Source: Elusimicrobium minutum
Lineage (GTDB): Bacteria; Elusimicrobiota; Elusimicrobia; Elusimicrobiales; UBA9959
Length of the DNA stretch: 64,000 nt
Direction: 5' to 3'
Assembly (NCBI GenBank): GCA_020723765.1
Contig: DYIF01000004.1
Span: forward strand, 74,199-138,198
The position numbers were made by a program, and so were the translations under genes. The stretch's first letter is position 1. Each line of letters starts with the position of its first letter. The notes under the pieces were generated by a model. The model did no database searches. It saw only the letters and a list, made by a program, of their open reading frames with translations, and was not told where the DNA came from. Of this stretch, positions 8,630-17,252 are shown one piece after another.

Positions 8630-9310
8630 ATGAATATAAAATATATTTTTTTCGATTACGGCGGAACGATAGATTCCAACGGAAGGCACTGGAGAGAAAG
8701 ATTCTACGATATATACAAAAAAAACGGCATAGAAATATCATACGAGGATTTTTCAAAGGCCTTTTTCGACTCGGACGATAACCTTCCTTTAAGACATAAC
8801 CTTAAAGATAAAGGGTTTGAGGAAACGGTTATTCTTCAGGTAAAAGACGTTTTTAATTATCTTAAAATAAACGACGAAAAAAAGATTTCCGAAATAGCCC
8901 AAACTTTTATAAACGAATCTAAAAAACAAATAAACGAAAACATAAAAGTGTTTAACGAACTTAAGAAAAAAGGAATAAAACTCGCAATAATTTCCAATTT
9001 TTACGGAAATCTCAACTCCGTCCTTTATTCGCTCGGCATATTAAATTATTTCGACTCGGTGGCAGACTCCGGAGTAATCGGACACATAAAACCCGAAAAA
9101 GAAATATTCGATTGGGCCTTAAAAAGCCTAAACGCAAAGACGGAGTCGTCGGCTATGGTCGGAGATGCGGCTCACAGAGACATAAAAGGCGCTCACGACA
9201 TCGGCATGATACATTTTTATTTGACCTCCAAAAAAGAAAACGAGATAAAAAAATGTTGCGAAAAACTGATAATAATAAAAGAATTGAAGGATTTAATTGG
9301 TTATGTCTGA
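8630..9310 (+). CDS. HAD-superfamily hydrolase
   Basis: 226 residues. HAD motif I is FFDYGGTID (nucleophile Asp9), motif II IISNFYG, motif III Lys in IGHIKPEKEIFDWAL, and motif IV AMVGDAAHRDIKGAHDIGM. The Asp normally found two residues after the nucleophile (general acid) is Gly11, as in the DxGGT subgroup, so phosphatase activity is not certain. A helical cap domain fits residues about 16-85. The gene overlaps a nucleotidyltransferase by 8 nt, so the two likely act on one pathway, for example making a nucleotide-activated small molecule. The substrate cannot be read from sequence. Confidence 0.85.
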   Translation: MNIKYIFFDYGGTIDSNGRHWRERFYDIYKKNGIEISYEDFSKAFFDSDDNLPLRHNLKDKGFEETVILQVKDVFNYLKINDEKKISEIAQTFINESKKQINENIKVFNELKKKGIKLAIISNFYGNLNSVLYSLGILNYFDSVADSGVIGHIKPEKEIFDWALKSLNAKTESSAMVGDAAHRDIKGAHDIGMIHFYLTSKKENEIKKCCEKLIIIKELKDLIGYV

Positions 9311-9995
9311 TATAATAGCGGGAATATTCGCCGCCGGAAAAGGCGAAAGATTAAAAAAAGACTTTCCCGATACCCCAAAACCCTTAATCAAAGTCGGCGA
9401 AAAAACTTTAATAGAATACGCCTTGGACAATCTCTTAAAACTAAGTCCTAAAGAATTTGGAATACTTCTAAATCCGGAAAGCGGACCGGAAATAATCAAA
9501 TATCTGAAAGAAAAAAAATATTCTTTTAAATATGTTATGTTCGACTCCAAAACCTCTTTCGAAAGTTTCTATACATTATCCAACTTTTTAAAAGAAAAGG
9601 ACAAAACGGTTATATTATCCACGGTGGATACGATATTAAATCATAAAGACCTGAAGGAACTTATCGAAACTCATATAAAAAACAAATCTTATATGACCCT
9701 CGGCATAACCGAGGAAATAAACGACGAAAAACCATTACTTGTGGAAATAGATGAAAACAACAAAACGATAAAATCCATAGGCAAATCGGGAGATTGCGCC
9801 ACAAATGGAATATACGTTTTAAGCTATCGGGCCGTAAACGATATAAAACCTCAGAAATTTAAAGCCTTAAGGGAATTTCTTTCTTCCATAGATTTTGAGA
9901 AACTGAAGGTAACCTACCATATAATTAAAGAAAGCTTAGACATAGACGACATATCCGATATAGAGCTTGCTTTTAAAAAAATAGACAAATTTTAA
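9303..9995 (+). CDS. MobA-like/sugar-nucleotidyltransferase family protein
   Basis: About 230 residues. The N-terminal nucleotide-binding motif is IIAGIFAAGKGERL, followed by PKPLIKVGEKTLIEYALDNL, typical of NTP_transf_3 enzymes that transfer NMP to a phosphorylated sugar, alcohol or cofactor. The metal-binding Asp region is VILSTVDTIL, a weak version of the usual xD motif. ATG at 9303 overlaps the HAD gene; a TTG at 9297 is an alternative and is 5 nt from GAAGGA (9286-9291). It converges on the minus-strand S41 gene with no gap. Substrate unknown; pairing with a HAD enzyme suggests phospho-substrate turnover. Confidence 0.8.
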   Translation: MSDIIAGIFAAGKGERLKKDFPDTPKPLIKVGEKTLIEYALDNLLKLSPKEFGILLNPESGPEIIKYLKEKKYSFKYVMFDSKTSFESFYTLSNFLKEKDKTVILSTVDTILNHKDLKELIETHIKNKSYMTLGITEEINDEKPLLVEIDENNKTIKSIGKSGDCATNGIYVLSYRAVNDIKPQKFKALREFLSSIDFEKLKVTYHIIKESLDIDDISDIELAFKKIDKF

Positions 9996-11084
9996 TTACA
10001 ACATTTCGGCGGCTTTTGAGATAACGCTATCGCAATTTATAACATAAGTCAAACCCATTTTAGAATAATCGTAGTTTGATTGGTAGTCCGGAGTTATTCC
10101 ATCGTCTAAATCTTTTCCGGAGGGCGGATATAATTTCGCTATTGTTAAAACGGCGGATGTATCGTTTCCGACTTTAAAAAGCCTTGTTATATAAACTTCT
10201 CCCTTTGTTTTTTCGCCTACAACCAAAGCTCCGGTTTCTTTTAAAGACGCCGCTATTACTTCGCCTAAAAGAGCGGTGTTTTTATTGACAAGAACCGCCA
10301 ATTTCATATCGGCGAAAGGATTTTCTTCTATTTTAAAATCTTTAGAATATCCCTTTTTTGACGATTTTATATAATAGGTCTTTTTATCTTTTGAAAAATA
10401 TCCTATTATCTTTGCGGCCTCTTCATAATTGCCGCTTGAAACGTCTCTAAAATCCAATATTAGTTTTTTAATCCCTCTTTTTTTAAGGTTTGTTATATTA
10501 TTTTTAAAATAATTTGCGGAATTTGCGCTTAAGCTTAAGATATTTACATAAGCCGCATTATCGTTTAAAACGACGCTCCAGACAAAAGGAAAAGCCGAAA
10601 TTTCTTTTTTTACGTTTATGGACCAGTCTCCTTTGCCGTCGTTAAACGAAAGAGAAACTTCGCCCAAATCTTTTATTTCTTTTTCCAGTTTGCAAGGTTC
10701 GTAGCCGGATATATCTTTGTTATTTACCGATTTTAAAATCCCCGGTTTTAAACCCGCCTCGTACGCTATTGAATAATCGAAAACTTTTAATATCAAATAA
10801 GAATTATTGTCTTTTTTCAATATAAAAGGATAGTAGAATTCCTTGTTCGGCTTAGAATCTTTCTTTCTAACCCTTTTGCCTTTAATGGACAAAATCTCAA
10901 ATTTTTTATCTATTTTTTTTAATTCCTCGGGTCCTTTTTTTAAATGCTCTTTAATATCTTTTTCGGAGTACTCGTTATAAGAATGATTGACAAAAGCTTT
11001 TATAAGTTCCTGTTCGTTATATTCTTTTTTATGGCAGGAAGAAAAAAAAGAAGATATAAAAACCAAAAATATAAAATATCTCAT
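9996..11084 (-). CDS. S41 (C-terminal processing) peptidase homologue, lipoprotein, catalytic Ser missing
   Basis: 362 residues. The lipobox (SSFFSSC, Cys17) makes it a lipoprotein. A PDZ-like part (about 100-155, YSIAYEAGLKPGILKSVN) precedes an S41 core: VWSVVLNDNAAYVNILSLS, GIKKLILDFRDVSSGNYEEA, LAVLVNKNTALLGEVIAASLKE, GALVVGEKTKGE and DDGITPDY. In active members the motif is TASASE, with Ser as nucleophile and a Lys about 25 residues later. Here the Ser position is Leu272 (TALLGE), and the Lys region is one residue shorter. It therefore looks like an inactive scaffold or binding protein. A TATAAT ends 6 nt before the ATG and no ribosome site is visible. Confidence 0.82.
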   Translation of the reverse strand: MRYFIFLVFISSFFSSCHKKEYNEQELIKAFVNHSYNEYSEKDIKEHLKKGPEELKKIDKKFEILSIKGKRVRKKDSKPNKEFYYPFILKKDNNSYLILKVFDYSIAYEAGLKPGILKSVNNKDISGYEPCKLEKEIKDLGEVSLSFNDGKGDWSINVKKEISAFPFVWSVVLNDNAAYVNILSLSANSANYFKNNITNLKKRGIKKLILDFRDVSSGNYEEAAKIIGYFSKDKKTYYIKSSKKGYSKDFKIEENPFADMKLAVLVNKNTALLGEVIAASLKETGALVVGEKTKGEVYITRLFKVGNDTSAVLTIAKLYPPSGKDLDDGITPDYQSNYDYSKMGLTYVINCDSVISKAAEML

Positions 11085-11090
11085 ATCTAA

Positions 11091-11096
11091 ATTATA
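11091..11096 (-). promoter_or_regulatory. -10 box 6 nt upstream of the S41-like gene
   Basis: TATAAT on the minus strand followed by TTAGAT and then ATG; no Shine-Dalgarno. The -35 (about TTTTTC at 17 bp) is weak. It suggests a leaderless transcript. Confidence 0.5.
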
Positions 11097-11124
11097 ACAA
11101 ATACTTAGTATTAGAAAAATCTAA

Positions 11125-12417
11125 CTAAACGAAATAAACGTCGCTCGGGCATCCGTCGTTGCCGGGCAGAGTACACATCCCCGCATCCGGTATCTCGCAG
11201 CCCAATATCTTTCCGCTATCCGGATCGAAAATTTGTATCGTTCCGTCGCTTCCAGTGACTCTTATATAACCGTATTCGTCGGTGGTGACATTGCTTATTC
11301 CGCTTCCCAAATCCGGCTCCGAAGATGGAGACTGAACCACCTTGCCGTCCGGGCTTGTGGCGGTTTTGGGATTTGAAGCGCTTACGCTATAAGATTTTTG
11401 ATCTATTTCTTCGTCGGTCTCTTCGCCTTTCATATTAAAATTAAACATGGGATTTAAAGAAGCCATACTGTTTTGATCTTTTTTTTCTTCCTTTTCAAAA
11501 TCGCTTTTAAATTTATCTATGTCTATATCCATTCCTTTCTTATCCTCATCGGAAGAAAGGCCGGGTACGTCGGAAGGTTTCAACGATTTTATGCTTTCCA
11601 TATCAAGATTAGGGTCTTTTAAAAACGCGGGTATAGAATTGGGGTTTATTCTATCCAATTTGGCCCTTAATTTTTCGTCATATTCTATGGTATCCTTTAC
11701 CTCTGGATTTAAATCGAAAGCTTTTGCCGTCCAGGACCTGGCCGTATCGTTTGAAGCGTCCCTGGCGGCGAATATAGTAGCTTTGTAAGTGCTTTTTAAA
11801 AGGTCCATTGCGGAGGTATTGTTTTTAGCTCTTGCGGTTGCTGAAACCACTTTGGAAGCGGTAGAGCCCAATCTGACATTGGCTTTAGAGCCGGTATCGA
11901 AAGCGGAAACCGAAGTTTGAGACTGACCGCCCGATGCATAAGATCCCGGCGAAGAAAGTTCCGGTTTAAAAGATTCGGTATTCGTTTTTTGACCGCTTTG
12001 ATAAAAGGAAACTCCCTCGTTTTGAGAAGAAGAGGAAGAAGACGAACCGCTCCCCGAAGATTTTGAAGAGCCGTCCAAAGCTTTTCCCTCGGACAAACCT
12101 TCATCTTCAATATCTTTTTTATTCTCATCCAATTCGGTATTTTTGGCTTCCGTTATTTCTTTATTTTCGTTTGAGAAGAAATACTTTATTTTTTCTATAA
12201 GAGTATATCTGGGCGAAGCGGAATTGGAAGACAATTCGTTATATCTGGAACCGCCTATCAACTTGGAGGCCTGGTCGGATAAAAGAAAAAAAGAAGAAAC
12301 TCCTATTAAAAGCAAAAATACTACCAGCATCAAAAGATTATATCTGAAAACTTTCCTGAAAGAAAAATTTTCAAAAGCCGAAAATCTATTATTTTCTTTT
12401 TTATTATCCTCGGACAT
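11125..12417 (-). CDS. Unknown membrane-anchored protein with Ser-rich linker and Cys-containing C-terminus
   Basis: 430 residues, no family recognised. A cytoplasmic N-terminus (about 27 residues) precedes one membrane segment (YNLLMLVVFLLLIGVSSFFLL). The rest should be periplasmic or surface-exposed: a low-complexity linker (SSKSSGSGSSSSSSSQ), several Ser/Thr/Asp-rich stretches, and a compact end with FDPDSGKILGCEI, AGMCTLPGNDGC (three Cys), possibly disulfide-linked. It is in its own unit with a promoter (12490-12517) and a GGAGG site 4 nt before ATG. Composition suggests a flexible envelope protein; function unknown. Confidence 0.7.
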   Translation of the reverse strand: MSEDNKKENNRFSAFENFSFRKVFRYNLLMLVVFLLLIGVSSFFLLSDQASKLIGGSRYNELSSNSASPRYTLIEKIKYFFSNENKEITEAKNTELDENKKDIEDEGLSEGKALDGSSKSSGSGSSSSSSSQNEGVSFYQSGQKTNTESFKPELSSPGSYASGGQSQTSVSAFDTGSKANVRLGSTASKVVSATARAKNNTSAMDLLKSTYKATIFAARDASNDTARSWTAKAFDLNPEVKDTIEYDEKLRAKLDRINPNSIPAFLKDPNLDMESIKSLKPSDVPGLSSDEDKKGMDIDIDKFKSDFEKEEKKDQNSMASLNPMFNFNMKGEETDEEIDQKSYSVSASNPKTATSPDGKVVQSPSSEPDLGSGISNVTTDEYGYIRVTGSDGTIQIFDPDSGKILGCEIPDAGMCTLPGNDGCPSDVYFV

Positions 12418-12489
12418 AAGCCCTCCGATTTAAACACATAAAAACCTCCGGCATATTCAAACCGAAACCGGTTGTAATGCCTTAATTAT

Positions 12490-12517
12490 GTTATAGCAGA
12501 AATTTAATAAAAATCAA
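12490..12517 (-). promoter_or_regulatory. Sigma-70 promoter of the Ser-rich membrane protein gene
   Basis: Minus strand TTGATT (12512-12517), 16-bp spacer, TATAAC (12490-12495). A leader of about 65 nt follows, containing the palindrome AACCGGTT and the GGAGG ribosome site. Confidence 0.6.
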
Positions 12518-12543
12518 CCCCCGAATTATCTCAACAAGAAAAT

Positions 12544-13746
12544 TTATTTATTGGAGAAAATGGATGCCTTTATCATCTCGTCCCAATAAGTATCTTTAGC
12601 AAAACTCAAAAACTCATATTTTTTATTATAGTTCAAATAATAAAAAGGAAAATGTATAGAAACTCCGTAAGCGTCTTTCGATTTGTATCCTTTTGCGGCG
12701 TTTAATATTACGAATTTTTCGGCTAAAAAGACCATTAAATTTTTCGCCGCAACTCTGGTCTTATCGTTTTTTGAGTTTTCATAATACATAAGAGCGACCT
12801 GATAAAGATCTCTCGCATCTTCGTCTTCAAAGCTTCTAAGAGAAAATCTTTTATCGTTATATAATTTAATATCGGAATCTTTTCCGAGAACCTCGATCGC
12901 AAGCCGGTTTATTTTGTCCGAAAGCTCTTCTATAAATTGAATGTTTACAGCAGAAACAGTTATGGAACGTTGTTTTTGCTCGAAATGAGTATAAACGTAA
13001 CTTTTTATTATGGAACTTATCAAATCGTTATCGTTGTTGGAAGACGAAGCGATTTTTGAGAAAGTGACGGAATAATCGTATCCTTCCCCCGGAGTGGACT
13101 CTTGAGAAGCTATTACATATTTCGCTACTCCTTTAAGTTCGTATAAAAATTCTACGGTCTGCATAAGACACGCGTCAAAAACGACTATATCCGCCCCGCC
13201 CGATTCTTTTAAAGCTTTCGCAAACTCTTCGGGAGAAATATGATTTTTAGACAAATCGTCGTAAGCTATGCCCTTATTGGACGGCTCTTTAACTCCTCTC
13301 CATCCCGAACCGTGCCCCCCGACTATAAGGATATATTTTTTAGCCGGGAAATTTTTTTTGCTCCATTTTATAAAATCCATAAGACGAGTCCAATTACCCA
13401 TATCGGCGTTTTCGTCGTATGAAAGAACTTCGGAGTTAACCTTTTCTTTGTCCGAATCCTTTTTTATCAATATTCTCCTCGAACCGGTCCAATCGTTTTG
13501 AGGAGGAAGAGGAGGAGGATTTCCGAAAGGATTAAAAACATTCTCGCCTTTTATTCTTCCAAGCTCCGCTACAAAATTTACCCTATCGTCCGAACCCACG
13601 GTTTCCATTTCGTTTATATCGTTTAAAGCCTCAAGAGCCAGATTATTCCTTGCGGATATGTAAACCATAACCGTCAAATCCTTCTTAAACTCAGCGAAAG
13701 AAAATTCTGAAATAAAACATAAAAGAAACGAAACGATAAGTTTCAT
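12544..13746 (-). CDS. Clostripain-like (C11) secreted cysteine peptidase
   Basis: 400 residues with signal peptide (LIVSFLLCFISEFSFA). The caspase-like fold of C11 peptidases is shown by KYILIVGGHGSGW (catalytic His145) and ADIVVFDACLMQTVEFLYEL (catalytic Cys193), with YVIASQESTPGEGYDYS as the substrate loop. Family members cut after Arg or Lys and often self-process. The start ATG has no ribosome site; TATAAA lies 8 nt upstream (13755-13760). With the trypsin-like zymogen at 44.6 kb, this is a second secreted endopeptidase, suggesting extracellular protein degradation or processing. Confidence 0.9.
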   Translation of the reverse strand: MKLIVSFLLCFISEFSFAEFKKDLTVMVYISARNNLALEALNDINEMETVGSDDRVNFVAELGRIKGENVFNPFGNPPPLPPQNDWTGSRRILIKKDSDKEKVNSEVLSYDENADMGNWTRLMDFIKWSKKNFPAKKYILIVGGHGSGWRGVKEPSNKGIAYDDLSKNHISPEEFAKALKESGGADIVVFDACLMQTVEFLYELKGVAKYVIASQESTPGEGYDYSVTFSKIASSSNNDNDLISSIIKSYVYTHFEQKQRSITVSAVNIQFIEELSDKINRLAIEVLGKDSDIKLYNDKRFSLRSFEDEDARDLYQVALMYYENSKNDKTRVAAKNLMVFLAEKFVILNAAKGYKSKDAYGVSIHFPFYYLNYNKKYEFLSFAKDTYWDEMIKASIFSNK

Positions 13747-13754
13747 AATTAAAG

Positions 13755-13760
13755 TTTATA
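13755..13760 (-). promoter_or_regulatory. -10 box 8 nt upstream of the C11 peptidase gene
   Basis: TATAAA on the minus strand, then 8 nt, then ATG at 13746, with no ribosome-binding site. No convincing -35. Confidence 0.4.
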
Positions 13761-13786
13761 ACATTATCGGATTTTTTATAAGTGAA

Positions 13787-13802
13787 AAAGGACCCATCCT
13801 TT
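13787..13802 (-). terminator. Hairpin terminator after mutS
   Basis: On the minus strand AAAGGA-TGGG-TCCTTT is followed directly by more T (TTCAC). A second small hairpin (TGGGAA-TATCG-TTCCCC) lies just before it at about 13805-13820. Together they would end the mutS transcript. Stem is only 6 bp, so strength is modest. Confidence 0.5.
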
Positions 13803-13827
13803 AGGGGAACGATATTCCCACTAAAGT

Positions 13828-16371
13828 TTAAACTTCTTTTTTAAGTTCGTTTAATATGTTTAGAGCTTCTATGGGAGTAAGATTATTTACGTCTATCATT
13901 CTTATTTTATCTATTACGGGATTTGAAGAAAAAATGGGGAGCATATCGGAAGACGATTTAATATCTATGTTTCTTGTTTCAAGCTCGTTGAGTATCTCCT
14001 TCGCCCTTTTTACGCATTCCTCGGGAATTCCCGCAATCTGAGCCACATGAACCCCGTAAGATTTATCCGCCGAGCCCTCGACCACTTTATGAAGAAACGA
14101 AATTTCGGTTTTGCCCTTGGAATTTACCCATTCTTTGACGGATATGTTGAAGTTTTTAATTCCGGGATATTTTTCGGCAAGTTCGGTTATTTCAAAAAAA
14201 TGAGTAGCGAACAAAACCTTGGCGCCTATTTTTTTATGTATGTATTCCAAAACGGCGTAAGCTATGGATATTCCGTCGAATGTGGAGGTTCCTCTTCCGA
14301 CCTCGTCCAAAAGTATCAGACTCTTACTTGTGGCCAGCTTTAGAATATTGCTCGTTTCTTTCATCTCCACCATAAATGTGGATTCCCCTTTTACAAGCCT
14401 ATCGTGAGCGCCTATTCTCGTCATTATTCTATCCACAAGTCCTATTTTGGCCTTGTCGCAGGGAACAAAAGACCCCAAATGGGCCATTATTACTATCAAA
14501 GCGTTTTGTCTCAAATAAACGCTTTTACCGCTCATATTGGGACCGGTCAATATTATGCTTCTTGTTTTTTCGTTGAGGCTTATATCGTTTGGAACAAAAG
14601 AGCCGGGGGTCAAAAATTTTTCTACCACGGGATGCCTTGCGTTTTCCAGCTCCAACACATCCTCGCTTACTATCTCGGGCTTTACATAATTATTGACCCT
14701 TGCTGCTTCTGCCAAAGATGCTATGGCGTCAATATAAGCGACGGACCACGCAAATCCGTTTATATCTTCAAGATAAGAAGCCACTTCTTTTTTTATTTCG
14801 GCAAAAAGATATGTTTCCAATTTTTTTATCTTTTCGCTGGCTCCCAGAATTTTTTCCTCGATTTCTTTTAACTTAGGGGTTATAAATCTTTCGGAAGAGG
14901 TAAGCGTTTGTTTTCTTATGTAATGGGAAGGAACTTTAGATATATGAGTTTTTGTTACTTCTATGAAATAACCGAAGTTTGAGTTATATCCTATCTTGAG
15001 CGAAGGAATCTGGGTCGCCTCTTTTTCTTCGGCTTCCATATTCAAAATAACGCTTTGAGAATCGTCTATCAAATTTTTTAATTCGTCGTATTCGGCGTTG
15101 TATCCCTTTTTAAAAAGGTCGCCATCTCCGGCTTTAAGCGAAGAATTTTCGTCTATGCTTTTATTTAAAAGCTCTTCCAATTTTTTTAATTTATCCAAAG
15201 AATTTATTTTTCTTACAACCTCCGGAATAACAGAGACGAAATCCGCTTCGGCCAATATTTTTTTTATCGAGTCTATGTTTGTTATCGCGTTTTTAATCCC
15301 TACGGCGTCCGCCGGGGTAATCGTAAAATTTATTATCCTTCCGCAGGCTCTTTCTATATCCGGAATTTTTTCTATAACTTTCCACAATTTATTCGCTATT
15401 TCCTCGTTTTTATAAAAATATTCCACCGCGTTTAAGCGATTGTTTATCAAAAACAAATCGCATAAAGGATTTAATATCCACTTCTTTATAAGCCTTGAGC
15501 CCATGGAGGTTTTCGAAAGGTCTAAAACGTTGAAAAGAGAATATCCGCCTTCGTAATCCGATTCCACAAGCTCCAGCGTTTTTATGGCGCTATCGTCCAA
15601 TTTAAGAGTAAGATTATCGTCGTAATAAACCGGTTTAATCTCCGCGGTCATATCCGGCTGAACCGATTTTAAATAAGAAAGAGCCAGAACCGAAGCCTTT
15701 AAAGCCAGTTTGTTGTTTTGCCATACTCTCTCCGAGCTCCACACAGGCTCGTTTTTAAACTCGAAATCGTAAACCGAAAGCTTATCGCCGAAAAAATTTA
15801 TTTTATTCTCGTTTAGATATTTGAAAGTTTTCAAATCCGTAACGAATTCGGAAGGAGATATCCTTGAAATCAAAGAAAGAAAATGATTAAGGTTCTTATC
15901 GTCCAATTTATTTATGGCGTAAAACTCTCCCGTCGATACGTCTATCCAGCTGACCCCCCAACCGACTATATCCATCAAAAAAGCGCATAAGTAATTGGAA
16001 GATTTTGAGTTAAGCAAATTTTCTTCTATTACCGTGCCCGGAGTTATAACTCTTACGACTTTTCTTTTAAACAATTTTGTTTTTTTATCCTCGTCTCCGA
16101 CCTGTTCGCATATCGCGACTTTAAAACCCGATTTTATAAGTTTGGATATGTAATTTACCGAAGAATGGTAAGGAACCCCGCACATCGGAACATTATGCCT
16201 TTTGGTAAGCATAAGCCCCAAAACCCTCGAAGCGACTCTGGCATCTTCGTCGAACATCTCGTAAAAATCTCCCAACCTAAAAAAAAGTATGGAGTCTTTA
16301 TATTCCGATTTGATGCTTCTGTATTGATTCATCAAAGGAGTGTCCGCATCGGGTATCGTTTTGTTTATCAT
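13828..16371 (-). CDS. mutS: DNA mismatch repair protein MutS
   Basis: 847 residues, full-length MutS. The mismatch-contact motif is FYE at 36-38 (FFRLGDFYEMF). The connector, lever and clamp domains follow, then the ATPase with Walker A TGPNMSGKSVYLRQ, Walker B SLILLDEVGRGTSTFDG, and VLFATHFFE. The C-terminal helix-turn-helix region (AQIAGIPEECVKRAKEIL) is intact. MutS recognises mispairs and starts methyl-independent or MutL-driven repair. No ribosome site precedes the ATG; TATAAT ends 6 nt upstream, so the mRNA is probably leaderless. Confidence 0.97.
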   Translation of the reverse strand: MINKTIPDADTPLMNQYRSIKSEYKDSILFFRLGDFYEMFDEDARVASRVLGLMLTKRHNVPMCGVPYHSSVNYISKLIKSGFKVAICEQVGDEDKKTKLFKRKVVRVITPGTVIEENLLNSKSSNYLCAFLMDIVGWGVSWIDVSTGEFYAINKLDDKNLNHFLSLISRISPSEFVTDLKTFKYLNENKINFFGDKLSVYDFEFKNEPVWSSERVWQNNKLALKASVLALSYLKSVQPDMTAEIKPVYYDDNLTLKLDDSAIKTLELVESDYEGGYSLFNVLDLSKTSMGSRLIKKWILNPLCDLFLINNRLNAVEYFYKNEEIANKLWKVIEKIPDIERACGRIINFTITPADAVGIKNAITNIDSIKKILAEADFVSVIPEVVRKINSLDKLKKLEELLNKSIDENSSLKAGDGDLFKKGYNAEYDELKNLIDDSQSVILNMEAEEKEATQIPSLKIGYNSNFGYFIEVTKTHISKVPSHYIRKQTLTSSERFITPKLKEIEEKILGASEKIKKLETYLFAEIKKEVASYLEDINGFAWSVAYIDAIASLAEAARVNNYVKPEIVSEDVLELENARHPVVEKFLTPGSFVPNDISLNEKTRSIILTGPNMSGKSVYLRQNALIVIMAHLGSFVPCDKAKIGLVDRIMTRIGAHDRLVKGESTFMVEMKETSNILKLATSKSLILLDEVGRGTSTFDGISIAYAVLEYIHKKIGAKVLFATHFFEITELAEKYPGIKNFNISVKEWVNSKGKTEISFLHKVVEGSADKSYGVHVAQIAGIPEECVKRAKEILNELETRNIDIKSSSDMLPIFSSNPVIDKIRMIDVNNLTPIEALNILNELKKEV

Positions 16372-16377
16372 AATAAT

Positions 16378-16405
16378 ATTATACTAAAGTATACATAACG
16401 GTAAA
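16378..16405 (-). promoter_or_regulatory. mutS promoter placing the start site at the ATG
   Basis: Minus strand TTTACC (16400-16405), 16-bp spacer, TATAAT (16378-16383), then ATTATT and the ATG at 16371. No Shine-Dalgarno sequence. Confidence 0.6.
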
Positions 16406-16410
16406 GGAGA

Positions 16411-16595
16411 AGTATAGATGTGTGGATGTATAGATGTATAGAGGTATAGATACGTAGATGTATTGAAGTTTGGAGGAGTGGATGATTGGAAGAATAGATG
16501 ATTGGCTGTTTAAATAAACTTAAAACTTCCAACTTTAAACATTAAACATTGAACTTTGAACTTTCAACATTAAACTTTAAGAGCTTGTAACTTTT
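16411..16595 (+). repeat. Composite word-repeat element R2
   Basis: Between mutS and the ankyrin gene. From 16411 to 16508 there are about twelve in-register 8-bp units (TATAGATG, TGTGGATG, TATAGAGG, CGTAGATG, AGTGGATG, ATTGGAAG, AATAGATG). From about 16518 to 16595 there are 7-bp units (TTTAAAC, ATTAAAC, ATTGAAC, TTTGAAC, TTTCAAC). Same order and orientation as R1. It directly abuts the 3' end of the ankyrin gene. No gene is seen in it. Confidence 0.85.
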
Positions 16596-16596
16596 A

Positions 16597-17223
16597 TCAG
16601 TCGCATTTTCCAAGGACCTTTAAAGCTTCTGGAAAATCTTTGTTTCTGGCTATATCGCATGCGGTAAAACCTTCTACGTTTTTAAGCCTTTTATCGGCCC
16701 CGTATGAAAGAATTATTTGTATGGTAGTTTTATGACCATGCCAGGCGGCGAGTATCAAAGGAGTGTTTTTATCTATGTCTCTCACGTTTACATTCGCCCC
16801 GTTTTCAAGCAAAATCTTTACTATCTCGTCTCTTCCTCTCAAAGACGCCCACATAAGCGGGGTCCAGCTAAGCCAGTCCCTCGCCTCCAAAAACGCTCCG
16901 TTTTTAATCAAATATTCTACCACTTCCTTTTTTCCCCACCTCGAAGCTATATGAAGAGGGGTTTGACCTTTATAATTTCTTTTGTTTATATCCGCCCCTT
17001 TTTTTAAAAGTATTTCGGTAAGCTCAACGTTAGTTCTTAAAACGGATATCATAATCGGAGTCCAGTGTTTGTTCTCGGGATTTAAGTCGATACCGCTATC
17101 GACTATCTCGCTTACCTTTTTGGCGTCGTTTCTTCTTATGGCGTCGTAAAGCTCGTCATAAGGGTCTTTCGGAATATTGCAAGACAAAAAAACAAAAAAT
17201 ATTAAACCTAAAATCCCCTTCAT
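16597..17223 (-). CDS. Ankyrin-repeat lipoprotein
   Basis: 208 residues. An N-terminal signal with lipobox (FFVFLSC) predicts a lipid-anchored periplasmic or outer membrane protein. At least five ankyrin repeats follow, for example TPIMISVLRTNVELTEILLKKGADINKRN, GQTPLHIASRWGKKEVVEYLIKNGA, TPLMWASLRGRDEIVKILLENGANVNV and TPLILAAWHGHKTTIQIILSYGAD. Ankyrin arrays bind proteins; bacterial secreted examples protect or inhibit partner enzymes. The partner is unknown. TATAAT (17231-17236) ends 7 nt before ATG with no ribosome site, although addB ends only 29 bp upstream. Confidence 0.88.
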   Translation of the reverse strand: MKGILGLIFFVFLSCNIPKDPYDELYDAIRRNDAKKVSEIVDSGIDLNPENKHWTPIMISVLRTNVELTEILLKKGADINKRNYKGQTPLHIASRWGKKEVVEYLIKNGAFLEARDWLSWTPLMWASLRGRDEIVKILLENGANVNVRDIDKNTPLILAAWHGHKTTIQIILSYGADKRLKNVEGFTACDIARNKDFPEALKVLGKCD

Positions 17224-17230
17224 AATAAAG

Positions 17231-17236
17231 ATTATA
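17231..17236 (-). promoter_or_regulatory. -10 box 7 nt upstream of the ankyrin gene
   Basis: TATAAT on the minus strand, then CTTTATT and ATG at 17223; no Shine-Dalgarno, and no strong -35 at 16-18 bp. Confidence 0.45.
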
Positions 17237-17252
17237 TAAAATTAATTGTCTG

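Noticed and set aside
11796-12128. 110-codon frame antisense or out of frame within the Ser-rich protein gene
   Set aside because: Same strand, different frame, basic and repetitive composition; it is a shadow of the low-complexity linker.
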